NCBI GenBank assembly: GCA_020353515.1
Contig: CP070695.1
Span: 3,285,532 to 3,349,531, forward strand
DNA: 64,000 nt
Direction of reading: 5' to 3'
Origin: Candidatus Heimdallarchaeota archaeon
Lineage (GTDB): Archaea; Asgardarchaeota; Heimdallarchaeia; Hodarchaeales; Hodarchaeaceae
Program-made: the position numbers and the translations under genes
Shown here: piece after piece, positions 38,210 to 47,277 of the stretch
How positions within the stretch are numbered: the stretch's first letter is position 1
Layout of the letters: every line of letters starts with the position of its first letter
The notes under the pieces: model-generated
What the model saw: the letters and a program-made list of their open reading frames with translations, nothing else
What the model was told of the DNA's origin: nothing
Databases searched by the model: none

Positions 38210-39235
38210 TTAACGAACATCTCCAAAAAGCATGTTTCTAGATATCCTTATTGACTCTTTTCTTTTTCTCATTCGTGAGAAACCACCCTCGATCCAACTC
38301 TTTGCTTCTCCTTCTCTATCAATTTTTTTATAAATGGAACCAATAGTCAACCAGAGCACAGAATCATCTCGGAGCTGGTTTGCTCGGATATAGAATTCTA
38401 TAGCTTTTTCGTATTCAAGTGTTTGCTTTGAACTGAGAGCTTTCCAATAAAAAAGATTACCAATCCTTACCAAAATGGAAGGCTCCACGATTTCTCGTAC
38501 AGTCTCTTTATCTTCCCCATCTAAACGTGCAAGAATCTTCTCATATCTAGAAATTTGTGGTAAAATTTTGATGAAGTCCTCTGCTTTTATAGTAGGACGC
38601 ATATAGAAAGCTCCCTCTAGTATGGGGGTATCTGTAAATACCATTAATTCATCTAATATTTTTTCCATGGATGTTTGAACTTGTGTAATATCACGAATTA
38701 TTGCTGAAAGAATTTGAGAACGATCATGAACGACTTTTAGTCGTTCTAGATCAGCTGTAGATCGTTTAATTGCCTGTGGAGTGCTTGCACCTTCCCTGGT
38801 GGCGACAACACTTTCAATATTCGTATAAAATTCTTTAATGAACTCAGCTGACAGATCATCTTGCATTTTTACGGATTTGAGAGTTCTTGTGATTACTTGT
38901 TCAATTACTTCATAACTTGCTAGTACTCTCTGCTTTGTTTCACGGGTAAACAGAAGAAAAAGAGTACAGTACCGGCCAGCGGCTTGAATGCGAGGATCCG
39001 CAGATGAAATAGCAGAAACGAGGAACGGATAGGCTAAAGCTAATTCCTTACGACCTGGTACTGGAAAGGAACCATGAAGTTGATTTAATTGATCTTGACT
39101 CTCACCTAGACCGAGCGCTGTCATAAGACTGATGCTTAATTTCATTGCACTGGTATCATCTAGTTTTGAGAGGTTAATCTCAGTCATTGGCCCTGTGTCC
39201 GCCATTACTGTTAGTATTATCCCTTCAAAGAGCAT
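38210..39235 (-). CDS. Longin-like domain protein with C-terminal TPR repeats
   Basis: The 341-residue protein starts with a longin-type domain of a kind conserved in archaea: FEGIILTVMADTGP, MKLSISLMTALGLG, HGSFPVPG and DPRIQAAGRYCTLFLLF in about residues 1-110. A helical middle follows. Residues about 260-330 form TPR-like helix pairs (IGNLFYWKALSS...YEKAIEFYIRANQL, VLWLTIGSIYKKIDREGEA). GGTG lies five bases before ATG. A scaffold or regulator of a GTPase or trafficking-like process is plausible but unproven. Confidence 0.7.
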   Translation of the reverse strand: MLFEGIILTVMADTGPMTEINLSKLDDTSAMKLSISLMTALGLGESQDQLNQLHGSFPVPGRKELALAYPFLVSAISSADPRIQAAGRYCTLFLLFTRETKQRVLASYEVIEQVITRTLKSVKMQDDLSAEFIKEFYTNIESVVATREGASTPQAIKRSTADLERLKVVHDRSQILSAIIRDITQVQTSMEKILDELMVFTDTPILEGAFYMRPTIKAEDFIKILPQISRYEKILARLDGEDKETVREIVEPSILVRIGNLFYWKALSSKQTLEYEKAIEFYIRANQLRDDSVLWLTIGSIYKKIDREGEAKSWIEGGFSRMRKRKESIRISRNMLFGDVR

Positions 39236-39588
39236 ACTTACACCAGATTGAACTACGTAATCTTGATGGATATAACGATTGATTATTCTAAGCTCTCATA
39301 TACTTAATATATCGTTAATAAGTTGCCTCAATTTTCTTCTAGTTCTGATTCACCTTTCTGTTGCTAAAACTATAATCATACAAGATCAATTAAAAATGTT
39401 TGCAATTAATTTATTCGATTATGGAATCAAATCTTTGATGTACAGAATACCTTAAAAATTCCACCAATCTATGATTGGAATATCTATCTCCTTTTTTATG
39501 ACATAAAGGGAAATAATTTCAATTCACGTCCAATTAAAAGTACAAAAATGAAGCTTCTAATCATCTTCAAGAAATATTTTTCTTTTTG
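39236..39588. other. AT-rich intergenic region
   Basis: This gap lies between two minus-strand genes. It holds no open frame with a protein signature and no RNA gene that I can recognise. TATA-like ATATATTAAG near 39300 could serve the longin-TPR gene. Confidence 0.5.
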
Positions 39589-41154
39589 TTAGTTTATCCT
39601 TTTCTTTATTTTATCATCTTTTCGTGGAGGACTGGGTAAGTCTCTTTCGATCCTTCTGAGCCTTTTACGCGAAAAATCAGCAAGTGCACGGTTAAACGAC
39701 GCTTGATCTGTTGTTATTCGCTCATAACTACCGATTGTGGGTGAATATAACGATTTAACATCTAATTGAAAATTATTTATCAAATTCCATGAATTACGAA
39801 TAGCAATTAGATCATAGAGGTAGTACGCAGCATCCATCAATTCAATAACGCGTTTCTTGGTTTCTAAATCTAACTCGAAAACTCTAGGGCGATTTAGAAT
39901 CTCTAAAAGAACCTGAATAAGTTCAACAATTTCAGTAAGGTCAATTTGGGTAGATTCTTTTTTCTCAAAAAATGTGATTAATAAGTTAAATTCGGTTATC
40001 AATCTATCTAATTGATGTTTCAACAATTGAGTGCTTCTTATAAACTTTCTCTTATCTAATTTTCGTATTAACAGCTTTATGTTACGAAGAGACGCCTCGG
40101 GTTTGGAGGTTTTGAAACCTATGCGCTTTAAAAATCGTGCCAACCTTCCATCTACCCGTAACTGTCCTGACATTTCCTTAATTGAACTGATTCCTTGCTC
40201 TTGATGCCTTTCTAATATCTCCTTTATGAAGGTTGTATTGATATCGTCGGCATCATCTAGAGCAGAAAGGAGAAAATATGCCTCGAGCATACGAGTAGGG
40301 TCTTCTATCTTTTGAACATTTTTTCGTAAAAACGATCCTAATACCAGACGATCACTCTCTGATAGAAGATCAAGCTTCCCTAAACGATGTACAAGAAAAC
40401 AAAAAGAGATCACGGAATCTTCTATAATGGACGAGTCTATTCCTTCTTGAATCATTTTAAAGACAAATTCCGAGACTAAATTTTCTAATTCTTCGTTTGG
40501 CCCTATTAATAAGGTTGAGAGATCCATTAATGTGCTTAAATCATTAATTTCCTCACGTGTATTTGTAAACTTCTTTACTAACTGAGTTATTTCGTTTTTT
40601 CCTACTGCATCGACTCTCTTTATGAATTCAAATTCCTTTAGTACGCTATAAACGGTTGTTGGCACTTGATCCTCGACTGTGAGCTCAGATAAAACTTGTT
40701 GAGATGATCCGTGGCCTTGAAGACTTCCCTCTATGATTCCAATCAATAACTCCTCTGGGATCTCTTCTTGACTCTCTTTAGCGAGACTATAAGCGAGAGG
40801 AATCGAAATTTTTTGAAGAAGAGACTCAACATTATCTAATTTAGTTAATATCTGTTGATGCTCATTACTCAATTTTTGAGCACTATTAATAATCAACTGA
40901 TCTAAGTCTTTACGAGGAGAATAAGCAGCTAATTCTTCATGGATTATCTTGCGAACTTCTTCTAAATTATCTGGACTTAATTTCTTTTTGAGAAAATCTT
41001 TACCGAATTTTTTCTCCATTTTACTATCTAATCTGTCAATTAGGAAAGATTTTGCCAGCTTTTTCTTTGCCATATTCGCAGTATAATCTGTAACGACCTG
41101 TCTCACCAAAGCAAAAACTGTTAGTCCAACAAAAGGTAAGAACGGGACAACCAC
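39589..41154 (-). CDS. Large helical protein with an N-terminal membrane segment, function unknown
   Basis: The 521-residue protein starts with a hydrophobic stretch (VVPFLPFVGLTVFALVRQVV) and is otherwise predicted helical, with many Leu/Ile heptad-like segments and a very basic tail (RKRLRRIERDLPSPPRKDD). No enzymatic motif is visible. The start is GTG 41154, with only weak ribosome-binding sequence. It stands alone with long gaps on both sides. It could be a membrane-attached scaffold; this is only a description. Confidence 0.65.
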   Translation of the reverse strand: MVVPFLPFVGLTVFALVRQVVTDYTANMAKKKLAKSFLIDRLDSKMEKKFGKDFLKKKLSPDNLEEVRKIIHEELAAYSPRKDLDQLIINSAQKLSNEHQQILTKLDNVESLLQKISIPLAYSLAKESQEEIPEELLIGIIEGSLQGHGSSQQVLSELTVEDQVPTTVYSVLKEFEFIKRVDAVGKNEITQLVKKFTNTREEINDLSTLMDLSTLLIGPNEELENLVSEFVFKMIQEGIDSSIIEDSVISFCFLVHRLGKLDLLSESDRLVLGSFLRKNVQKIEDPTRMLEAYFLLSALDDADDINTTFIKEILERHQEQGISSIKEMSGQLRVDGRLARFLKRIGFKTSKPEASLRNIKLLIRKLDKRKFIRSTQLLKHQLDRLITEFNLLITFFEKKESTQIDLTEIVELIQVLLEILNRPRVFELDLETKKRVIELMDAAYYLYDLIAIRNSWNLINNFQLDVKSLYSPTIGSYERITTDQASFNRALADFSRKRLRRIERDLPSPPRKDDKIKKRIN

Positions 41155-41311
41155 AACTTCTCACTAAGGAACATTATATGAAAATCATTTTAAAATATAT
41201 TCGATTCTGTCATGCATAAGTCATAATTCTTTGTATCTGTCTATTGATCTGGTTCTTTTCAATTCTCATGATCATGAAAAAGATTTAGACTGTTTTCAGA
41301 GGAGTTTACTC

Positions 41312-42181
41312 ATGAAAAAGCTTTCAGTTCAAGACTTATGGACCCGAGTCATTCTCTTTTTCGCTATCTGTGTAATTTTAATCTTCAGTTTTCAAATATT
41401 TGCATTACGGATAGCCCGAGAAATCTTAAATAATGGCAATCCTTTCCCCTCAATCTTAGAGATTAATATTGTTCGTGCAATAAATGGGGTTGTTGGTATA
41501 GGCCTAGTCTACGTTTTTCTACAATTCGATAGACAAAAACTGGATTCTGCAGGTTTCTCATGGAATAGAGAATTAGGATGGGAATGGATCCTCGTTAGTA
41601 TTCCAATTACAATTGCTGGACTTATTCCTACTGTATTAATTGAGTGGTTTTTTGATATTATAATTATTCCAAGTGAGATTGTTGAGAACCCTGCATTACT
41701 TCTTGATCCAATTGGTATAATCTTGACTTTTATTGTAACGATATTTTGCATCGCGCTCGGAGAAGAGATTCTATTCCGAGGTTATCTTCAAACTATCTTA
41801 GAAACTCAATACTCATTCTTATTTGCAGCTGTAGTTTCAGCCTTATTATTTGGTTTGCTCCACTTTTTTCTATTAGCTCCTGGAGGAGACTTGGAAGATA
41901 TGTTTGCGATTCTTTTCAGTGCATTTGCAATCGGTTTGACCTTTTCCTATGCATTCAAAACTACAAAATATAATTTAATCCTCCCAGTAGCAATACATGG
42001 AGTTTGGGACTTTTTAATCTTTTTATTTCAAGCAGAATTCGAATATGAGGATTTTTTTGCTGCATCTATGGAAATCTTAGCCTCTATTGTCGGAGCTGTA
42101 ATTATTTTCATTCTTATTTACTTCTATACAAATAAACGTCTTGCATTAGTAATGACTGATGAAGACGAATCCTTTGAATAA
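41312..42181 (+). CDS. CPBP-family (CAAX prenyl protease-like) intramembrane metalloprotease
   Basis: About 289 residues with eight or so hydrophobic segments. The motifs GEEILFRG, FGLLHFF and HGVWDFL carry the Glu-Glu-Arg, His and His-Asp residues of the CPBP active site. The frame is open from 41231, but GAGGAG eight bases before ATG 41312 fixes the start. These proteases cleave prenylated or other membrane peptides or confer self-immunity. The amidase gene starts about at its stop codon. Confidence 0.9.
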   Translation: MKKLSVQDLWTRVILFFAICVILIFSFQIFALRIAREILNNGNPFPSILEINIVRAINGVVGIGLVYVFLQFDRQKLDSAGFSWNRELGWEWILVSIPITIAGLIPTVLIEWFFDIIIIPSEIVENPALLLDPIGIILTFIVTIFCIALGEEILFRGYLQTILETQYSFLFAAVVSALLFGLLHFFLLAPGGDLEDMFAILFSAFAIGLTFSYAFKTTKYNLILPVAIHGVWDFLIFLFQAEFEYEDFFAASMEILASIVGAVIIFILIYFYTNKRLALVMTDEDESFE

Positions 42182-42194
42182 GTTTGGTTCATTT

Positions 42195-43004
42195 ATGAAG
42201 CCAACGCAAGTTTCGCTAATTCAGATGGATATCGAATTTGGAGAAAAGAAGGCCAATCACAAGAAAGGAAATTTACTAATAGAAAAGGCATTTTCTCAAG
42301 CCCTTCCTGAGCTCCCGCATATTATTTGTTTGCCTGAGCTATTTTCCACTGGTTATGATCTTGATAATGTTCAGAAACATGCAGAACAAATTCCTGATGG
42401 GAGAACTACCTCTTTTCTTCAACAAATGGCTAAAGAATTCTCAGCAGTCATCGTTGCGAGCTTTATTGAAGTAGAAAGAAAAAATTATTACAATACAGCT
42501 GTAGTCATTGATGATACAGGATTTTTTTTAGGTAAATATCGAAAAATTCATCTGTTTCCACCTATGAATGAACCAGAGATCTTCTCAATTGGCGGATTTC
42601 TTCAGGAAAAACTTTCTTTCAAAACAAAGAGCGGAAATTTAGGTCTACTAATTTGTTATGACTTGAGATTTCCAGAACTGAGTCGTCGTGTGACCTTGAA
42701 TGGAAATGCAGATATTTTAGCGTATCTTGCTGAATTTCCCCATCCGAAATATGAAGTTTGGACAAGATTACTTCAAGCACGAGCAATTGAAAATCAACTT
42801 TTCGTATGTGGAGTAAACCGTGTAGGTAGTGACCGCAACTTCCAATATTTTGGTCATTCAGTTATCTATGACCCTAGTGGGAATATTCTCATAGAAGGAA
42901 CAGACCAGGAAGAAGTTCTTACAGCGCAACTCGATCCATCAGTGTTAAATAAGGTTCGATCTGTGCTCCCCTCCCTGGAACACAGACGACCAGATCATTA
43001 TTGA
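42195..43004 (+). CDS. Carbon-nitrogen hydrolase, omega-amidase/Nit2-like
   Basis: About 269 residues from ATG 42195 (ATG 42159 would overlap the CPBP gene). The Glu-Lys-Cys triad is in LPELFSTGY, GKYRKIHLF and LICYDLRFPEL. The ARAIENQLFVCGVNRVG segment resembles the YafV/Nit2 omega-amidases, which clear 2-oxoglutaramate and 2-oxosuccinamate; a general nitrilase is also possible. It converges on the beta-CASP gene (seven-base gap). Confidence 0.87.
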   Translation: MKPTQVSLIQMDIEFGEKKANHKKGNLLIEKAFSQALPELPHIICLPELFSTGYDLDNVQKHAEQIPDGRTTSFLQQMAKEFSAVIVASFIEVERKNYYNTAVVIDDTGFFLGKYRKIHLFPPMNEPEIFSIGGFLQEKLSFKTKSGNLGLLICYDLRFPELSRRVTLNGNADILAYLAEFPHPKYEVWTRLLQARAIENQLFVCGVNRVGSDRNFQYFGHSVIYDPSGNILIEGTDQEEVLTAQLDPSVLNKVRSVLPSLEHRRPDHY

Positions 43005-43011
43005 AATCTCT

Positions 43012-45189
43012 TTAAATTTCTAAAACAGATCCCAAGGTTGGAATATAATATTCTGAATGAGTGAAATCATCTGAGTTACGGATTTTCTCGGATATGAAAG
43101 GATCTGTAGTTAGAGAACCTAGATGAACAAGTGCTTTTTGACCTTTAACTGAATTTAAGAATTTAGACAGTGTTTTACTTGATGAATGTCCACTAAATCG
43201 AGTAAACACTACTTTTTGTTTGTAGGATGGTTCTAAGTTATGTAGGAGACGATTTCCTAGTGTATTTTTGGCTAGAAACCCACATAGAATGATTGTAGTA
43301 TTTGGATCCTCCTTTGTCTGTTCAACTAATTCCCGAGCATATCCCCCGCTTAACATGCCACCTCCAGTTATAACTACTTTATCCTCAAAGGGTTGTACGA
43401 GATGATCACTCAAATGAGCCTTAGTTTTCACTCCCGAAACTCTTGCTACTTTCGTAGCCATCCCGAGTGTACTGATCTTTCTTTCTTTTGTTAATCCTGC
43501 TTTTTCCAACTTAATCAAAATTTCCTGCGCCCTACCTACACTAAAAGCGGGGATTATTACCTTCTCATCCTCTCTCACGGTTTGGAATAGAAGGTCATCT
43601 CTTTTTGCTGGATTAAAAGCAGGTTGGCCATAGTAGGTGCTGTCAACAATTGTAAGATCAGCATTAAGAGGGAGACTTGGAGATTTTTCCTTGAAAAGTG
43701 CCATTGGATCTAAATTTAAATCTCCAGAGAAGAGCACATTTTTCCCATCACATTCAACAGAATAAGCAACAGATCCTTGGATATGGTGTGCAGGAAAAGA
43801 TTTAATCACGATATCTGGAGTAAGTTGATATTCCTCACCTGTTTTAATTGGTATATACCTATCAAGCACCTGATAAAAGTAAGCAGATTGTGAGAGTGAT
43901 CTAAACCTATGATCAGATTTTCGAATCGTGTTACTGGTATTTTTTTTCATTAATTCAAGATTGTCATGAAGCAAAAAATTCGCTAAGTTCTTTGTCATTC
44001 CACTTCCGAAGATATATCCATTATATCCTTGAGCATAAAGATAGGGGACAGCTCCAATATGATCGAGATGAGCATGTGTTATTAGAATAGCATCTAAATA
44101 ATTTAGTGCATCATCCCAATAAGGAATTTGATAATTCGAAACCGACATTCCATAATCGATAAGGATATTAGATTGAGGAGTGGAGATTAAGATTCCCATA
44201 GTCCCAATCTGGGCGCCCCCCAAAAACGTAATTCTTATTTTGACATCTTTAGGACTTGTAATTGGATATGCTACCTTTTCTACATAAGTTTGGATTATTT
44301 CTGGTGGAATATTTGGTTTCAAATCACTTGATTTTACCTCAAGAGGTTTCAAAGTAGTTGTAAATGGTTTAATAAACGAATCGAAAACAGGTGGGATTGA
44401 TGTGAGATTATTATGAGCTAATTCATCCTTAAGTATAGAAATTAGCTCGTCAACTGTCTCTGGGGATCTTGGTTTCCAAGATTCAATGAAATGACTTACT
44501 TTTGCTTGTTCCAACTTAAATAGGGTCTCATGATCCAACCAATTCTTTAGAATTGGAATACTAATATCATAGTTTAGTTGTTCTGCTATTTCTTCAAGAT
44601 ATTCTGGGTATCGTTGCATTGTGGTAATTGGAAGTTCAAAAAAGGCATCAATTTCCGATTTTGCTTCTGGAAAAGATTCTAGCAATTCTACTTTTAACTC
44701 ATCTGTAGCCATTAAAGGAATTCCTAAAAATCGAAGTAAATGACTAAAGATGGGAAGTGCTTGAACTCCAACTTTACGTACCCGAAGAAAATGAAGAAGT
44801 TTAACATTTAATTTTAACAAAGAATCGGAATAATCTTCCACATTCGTATAGAGAAAGCGGATAATAGTCCTATAATCCTCTAAGTCGAACAATTGAGTTA
44901 ATAAAGCTATTTCAGCAAGTTCAAGAGTATTATCATAATTTTCTATGAGGACTGATGTTTCGGTATAATCATTACGAAAAAGTGCATGAATCGCTTCCCA
45001 AATTCTTGTTTCCAAAGGAAATATCTCAGAAGTTGATATCTCCAACTCCTGAATTAAACAAAATACTTGAATCCTTTGAAATATTGATAACGTTTCTATT
45101 TCTGACGTTAAATCAAAAGTTTTCCCCGATTTTAACTCCTTTTTTAAATGATTAACAATTTTTACCACACGAGAATCAGGAAAATCCAT
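43012..45189 (-). CDS. Beta-CASP metallo-beta-lactamase nuclease with a long N-terminal extension
   Basis: The 725-residue protein has its C-terminal 410 residues as a beta-CASP nuclease. HAHLDH at 372-377, an AHHIQGSVAY and GDLNLD region, DSTYYG, PAFSVGRAQEIL and RFSGHSS match the CPSF73/RNase J/archaeal FttA branch. These enzymes cut RNA (3'-end formation or 5'-3' decay) with two zinc ions. The first 310 residues are helical and have no KH domain pattern, unlike archaeal CPSF. This half is not recognised. It may be transcribed after the KaiC-like gene (46 bases). Confidence 0.88.
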   Translation of the reverse strand: MDFPDSRVVKIVNHLKKELKSGKTFDLTSEIETLSIFQRIQVFCLIQELEISTSEIFPLETRIWEAIHALFRNDYTETSVLIENYDNTLELAEIALLTQLFDLEDYRTIIRFLYTNVEDYSDSLLKLNVKLLHFLRVRKVGVQALPIFSHLLRFLGIPLMATDELKVELLESFPEAKSEIDAFFELPITTMQRYPEYLEEIAEQLNYDISIPILKNWLDHETLFKLEQAKVSHFIESWKPRSPETVDELISILKDELAHNNLTSIPPVFDSFIKPFTTTLKPLEVKSSDLKPNIPPEIIQTYVEKVAYPITSPKDVKIRITFLGGAQIGTMGILISTPQSNILIDYGMSVSNYQIPYWDDALNYLDAILITHAHLDHIGAVPYLYAQGYNGYIFGSGMTKNLANFLLHDNLELMKKNTSNTIRKSDHRFRSLSQSAYFYQVLDRYIPIKTGEEYQLTPDIVIKSFPAHHIQGSVAYSVECDGKNVLFSGDLNLDPMALFKEKSPSLPLNADLTIVDSTYYGQPAFNPAKRDDLLFQTVREDEKVIIPAFSVGRAQEILIKLEKAGLTKERKISTLGMATKVARVSGVKTKAHLSDHLVQPFEDKVVITGGGMLSGGYARELVEQTKEDPNTTIILCGFLAKNTLGNRLLHNLEPSYKQKVVFTRFSGHSSSKTLSKFLNSVKGQKALVHLGSLTTDPFISEKIRNSDDFTHSEYYIPTLGSVLEI

Positions 45190-45235
45190 GGGATCACTTC
45201 ACTTCATGAAAAAAAGACGGATATATCAAATCTTC

Positions 45236-46636
45236 TTAAACGACTGGTGTTAACTTATAATCAATATACCCTTTAGATAATATTGGTGAAATTGCATAAT
45301 ATTCTGTGGCTGGGATAATCCCCTCTAGGACTAATGCACGATTAATTAAATCTAGTTTCCAATGTGAGGTTGCAGCTGTTGTACCTCCTCGGAACTTCTG
45401 ATTTTCTTTTAACCACCCTACGATTATGTCTCCTTCCAGTCGTGCTTTAGATACTGTGATTGCGATAAATTCATTAAGAGCTGGGATTCCGTACTTATTC
45501 TCTAGGGCGTCCAATCCAAGATTAACTAGGAATGGCCCCCCAATTTTCTTCCGTAAAGTCTGCTTAGAAGTCTCAAGGATTTCTAGTAAGTTTTCAATCT
45601 TTTCTGGTAGTTCAAATCGATTTGATGTATTTTCTGGGATATATCTTTCAATATTAACAGTTTGCTCGATCCATTTTTTACTCCCTGTAAAAATATCCAA
45701 GTAAGGTTGATTCGCGTCAAAACTCACCCCCTCACGGAAAATCGTAATCGCTGGCCTTTTGTTGTTCAAATGATTAGTGATTAAGGGTAAAAATACAATA
45801 TCGAGAGCTTCACCGATTGTTGTGGTTACTTCAAATAGATTCCAAGAACCCCTTTCAAAACCTCCACCAAGGAGATCATCAAAACCAGCTGATCCAGTAG
45901 AGATATGATGATCATCAGGATCGCCCATGGTCTCTGATTTGAGAATAATTGCTGGAAAACGATATTTGAAAGGATAGAATGTTGTTAATCGTCCATTAGC
46001 TAAAGAAGCAAGGTAGGTTTCGGTTTGTATTTCTCTTCCACGCATTTTTTGGAAACTTAATTCACGAATCCGTCGGGGAATACCATGCTCAGATATGATT
46101 GTTTTTTTGCTAAGAACAGATATCCCGTCGACAATCCAATCTAAACTCGTAGGTTGAACTCCTTCTATAACAAAAATGATTTTAGATGCTTCTGTTCCTA
46201 AGTGTTGGATAATTGCAGATGCCCAATGACTTATCTGGCTTTCAGATAAATTCAATGTTAAGGCATTCCAACTATCGATTACGATAATCTTCTCTGGTAA
46301 ATCAGCTCCTAAAGCAAATAGTTGTTGTACAAATTCGGGCATTGTTTCATAATTCATTTTTAGAAACTGGTCACTAGAAGTTTGGATTCTTGATCGGGTA
46401 GCATCAACAAAGAAGGGATACATTCTGTCTTGGGGAATTTCTTCTAATATCCAAGGAAAATCTTGTATCATGATCTCGGGATTGATTCGTGTACTGATAA
46501 AAAAAGAATTCGGAAGGGTTGCCACCAGATCTAAAGCCAAACTCGATTTTCCTGTGCCAGGAAGTCCTTTAATTAGAAGAGAGTAACCTTTGATTTTGTC
46601 TAACTCGGGAAATTCAGGAGCAAGTGTTCTTACCAT
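45236..46636 (-). CDS. Tandem KaiC/RecA-like ATPase with degenerate second P-loop
   Basis: The 466-residue protein has a first KaiC domain with Walker A GLPGTGKS (24-31) and Walker B IIVID (117-121). A second KaiC-like domain starts at about residue 246 (STGSAGFDDLLGGGFERGS), but the P-loop position reads EVTTTIGEAL with no GK. The second domain therefore probably cannot bind ATP normally and may be structural. KaiC-family ATPases in archaea are linked to signalling and other processes. It is near a 107-residue unknown and the beta-CASP nuclease on the same strand. Confidence 0.82.
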   Translation of the reverse strand: MVRTLAPEFPELDKIKGYSLLIKGLPGTGKSSLALDLVATLPNSFFISTRINPEIMIQDFPWILEEIPQDRMYPFFVDATRSRIQTSSDQFLKMNYETMPEFVQQLFALGADLPEKIIVIDSWNALTLNLSESQISHWASAIIQHLGTEASKIIFVIEGVQPTSLDWIVDGISVLSKKTIISEHGIPRRIRELSFQKMRGREIQTETYLASLANGRLTTFYPFKYRFPAIILKSETMGDPDDHHISTGSAGFDDLLGGGFERGSWNLFEVTTTIGEALDIVFLPLITNHLNNKRPAITIFREGVSFDANQPYLDIFTGSKKWIEQTVNIERYIPENTSNRFELPEKIENLLEILETSKQTLRKKIGGPFLVNLGLDALENKYGIPALNEFIAITVSKARLEGDIIVGWLKENQKFRGGTTAATSHWKLDLINRALVLEGIIPATEYYAISPILSKGYIDYKLTPVV

Positions 46637-46690
46637 TGAGATTCCCTCATCTAGTAAAAGAACACTGGTTTTTAAAAAGATAGTTGAACT

Positions 46691-47014
46691 TCATGCATTG
46701 AAAAATTCTTGAAGTGAATCAAGATCATGAAAAAGTGAAATATTGTCAAATGTTGGTTGAGGGAGAAAATTCACTGGATCAAGGATGACTATATTTTCTT
46801 TGAATTGTCTACTTAATTCCCGTTCAGCGGCTAGAATGCCATTGAGACTCTTTGAAACGCCCATATGGAAATTTTTCTTACGAAATCGTCCTTTAGACTT
46901 GAGGTCAAGTAATACAAATGTTTTGCGTGGCGTTATGGTTTCAATCTCTAGGCCACAAAATGCTGTAACTGCGCGAATCTGATTAATAATTTCCTTCAAT
47001 TTATTCACTTCCAT
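46691..47014 (-). CDS. Hypothetical protein, 107 residues
   Basis: A small alpha/beta protein with a beta-rich centre (CGLEIETITPRKTFVLLDLKS) and a helical end. It is encoded 54 bases before the KaiC-like ATPase on the same strand and could be its partner. Cysteines are few and no motif is recognised. Its conservation is unknown to me. Confidence 0.55.
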   Translation of the reverse strand: MEVNKLKEIINQIRAVTAFCGLEIETITPRKTFVLLDLKSKGRFRKKNFHMGVSKSLNGILAAERELSRQFKENIVILDPVNFLPQPTFDNISLFHDLDSLQEFFNA

Positions 47015-47277
47015 CAGGAGTTTTTAAGACCACATTATCTTGAAGCTTCTTTCTTGGTTTCTCCTATTCCTATCTTATAAAAAATGATTCTTATTTGAAA
47101 TTCAGTATTATTTGTTTAAAAGTATTCTAGTTAAACTTTCCGAAAACTCGAACCAGAAAAACGTTGAAAAATTACCTAGAGATCGTCTGATAGTACAAAA
47201 TCGTATACCCTTTTTATCATGTTACAAATCGAGAAATTTTTCAATTATATACCTTGGTAATGAACCTTCTTCATATT

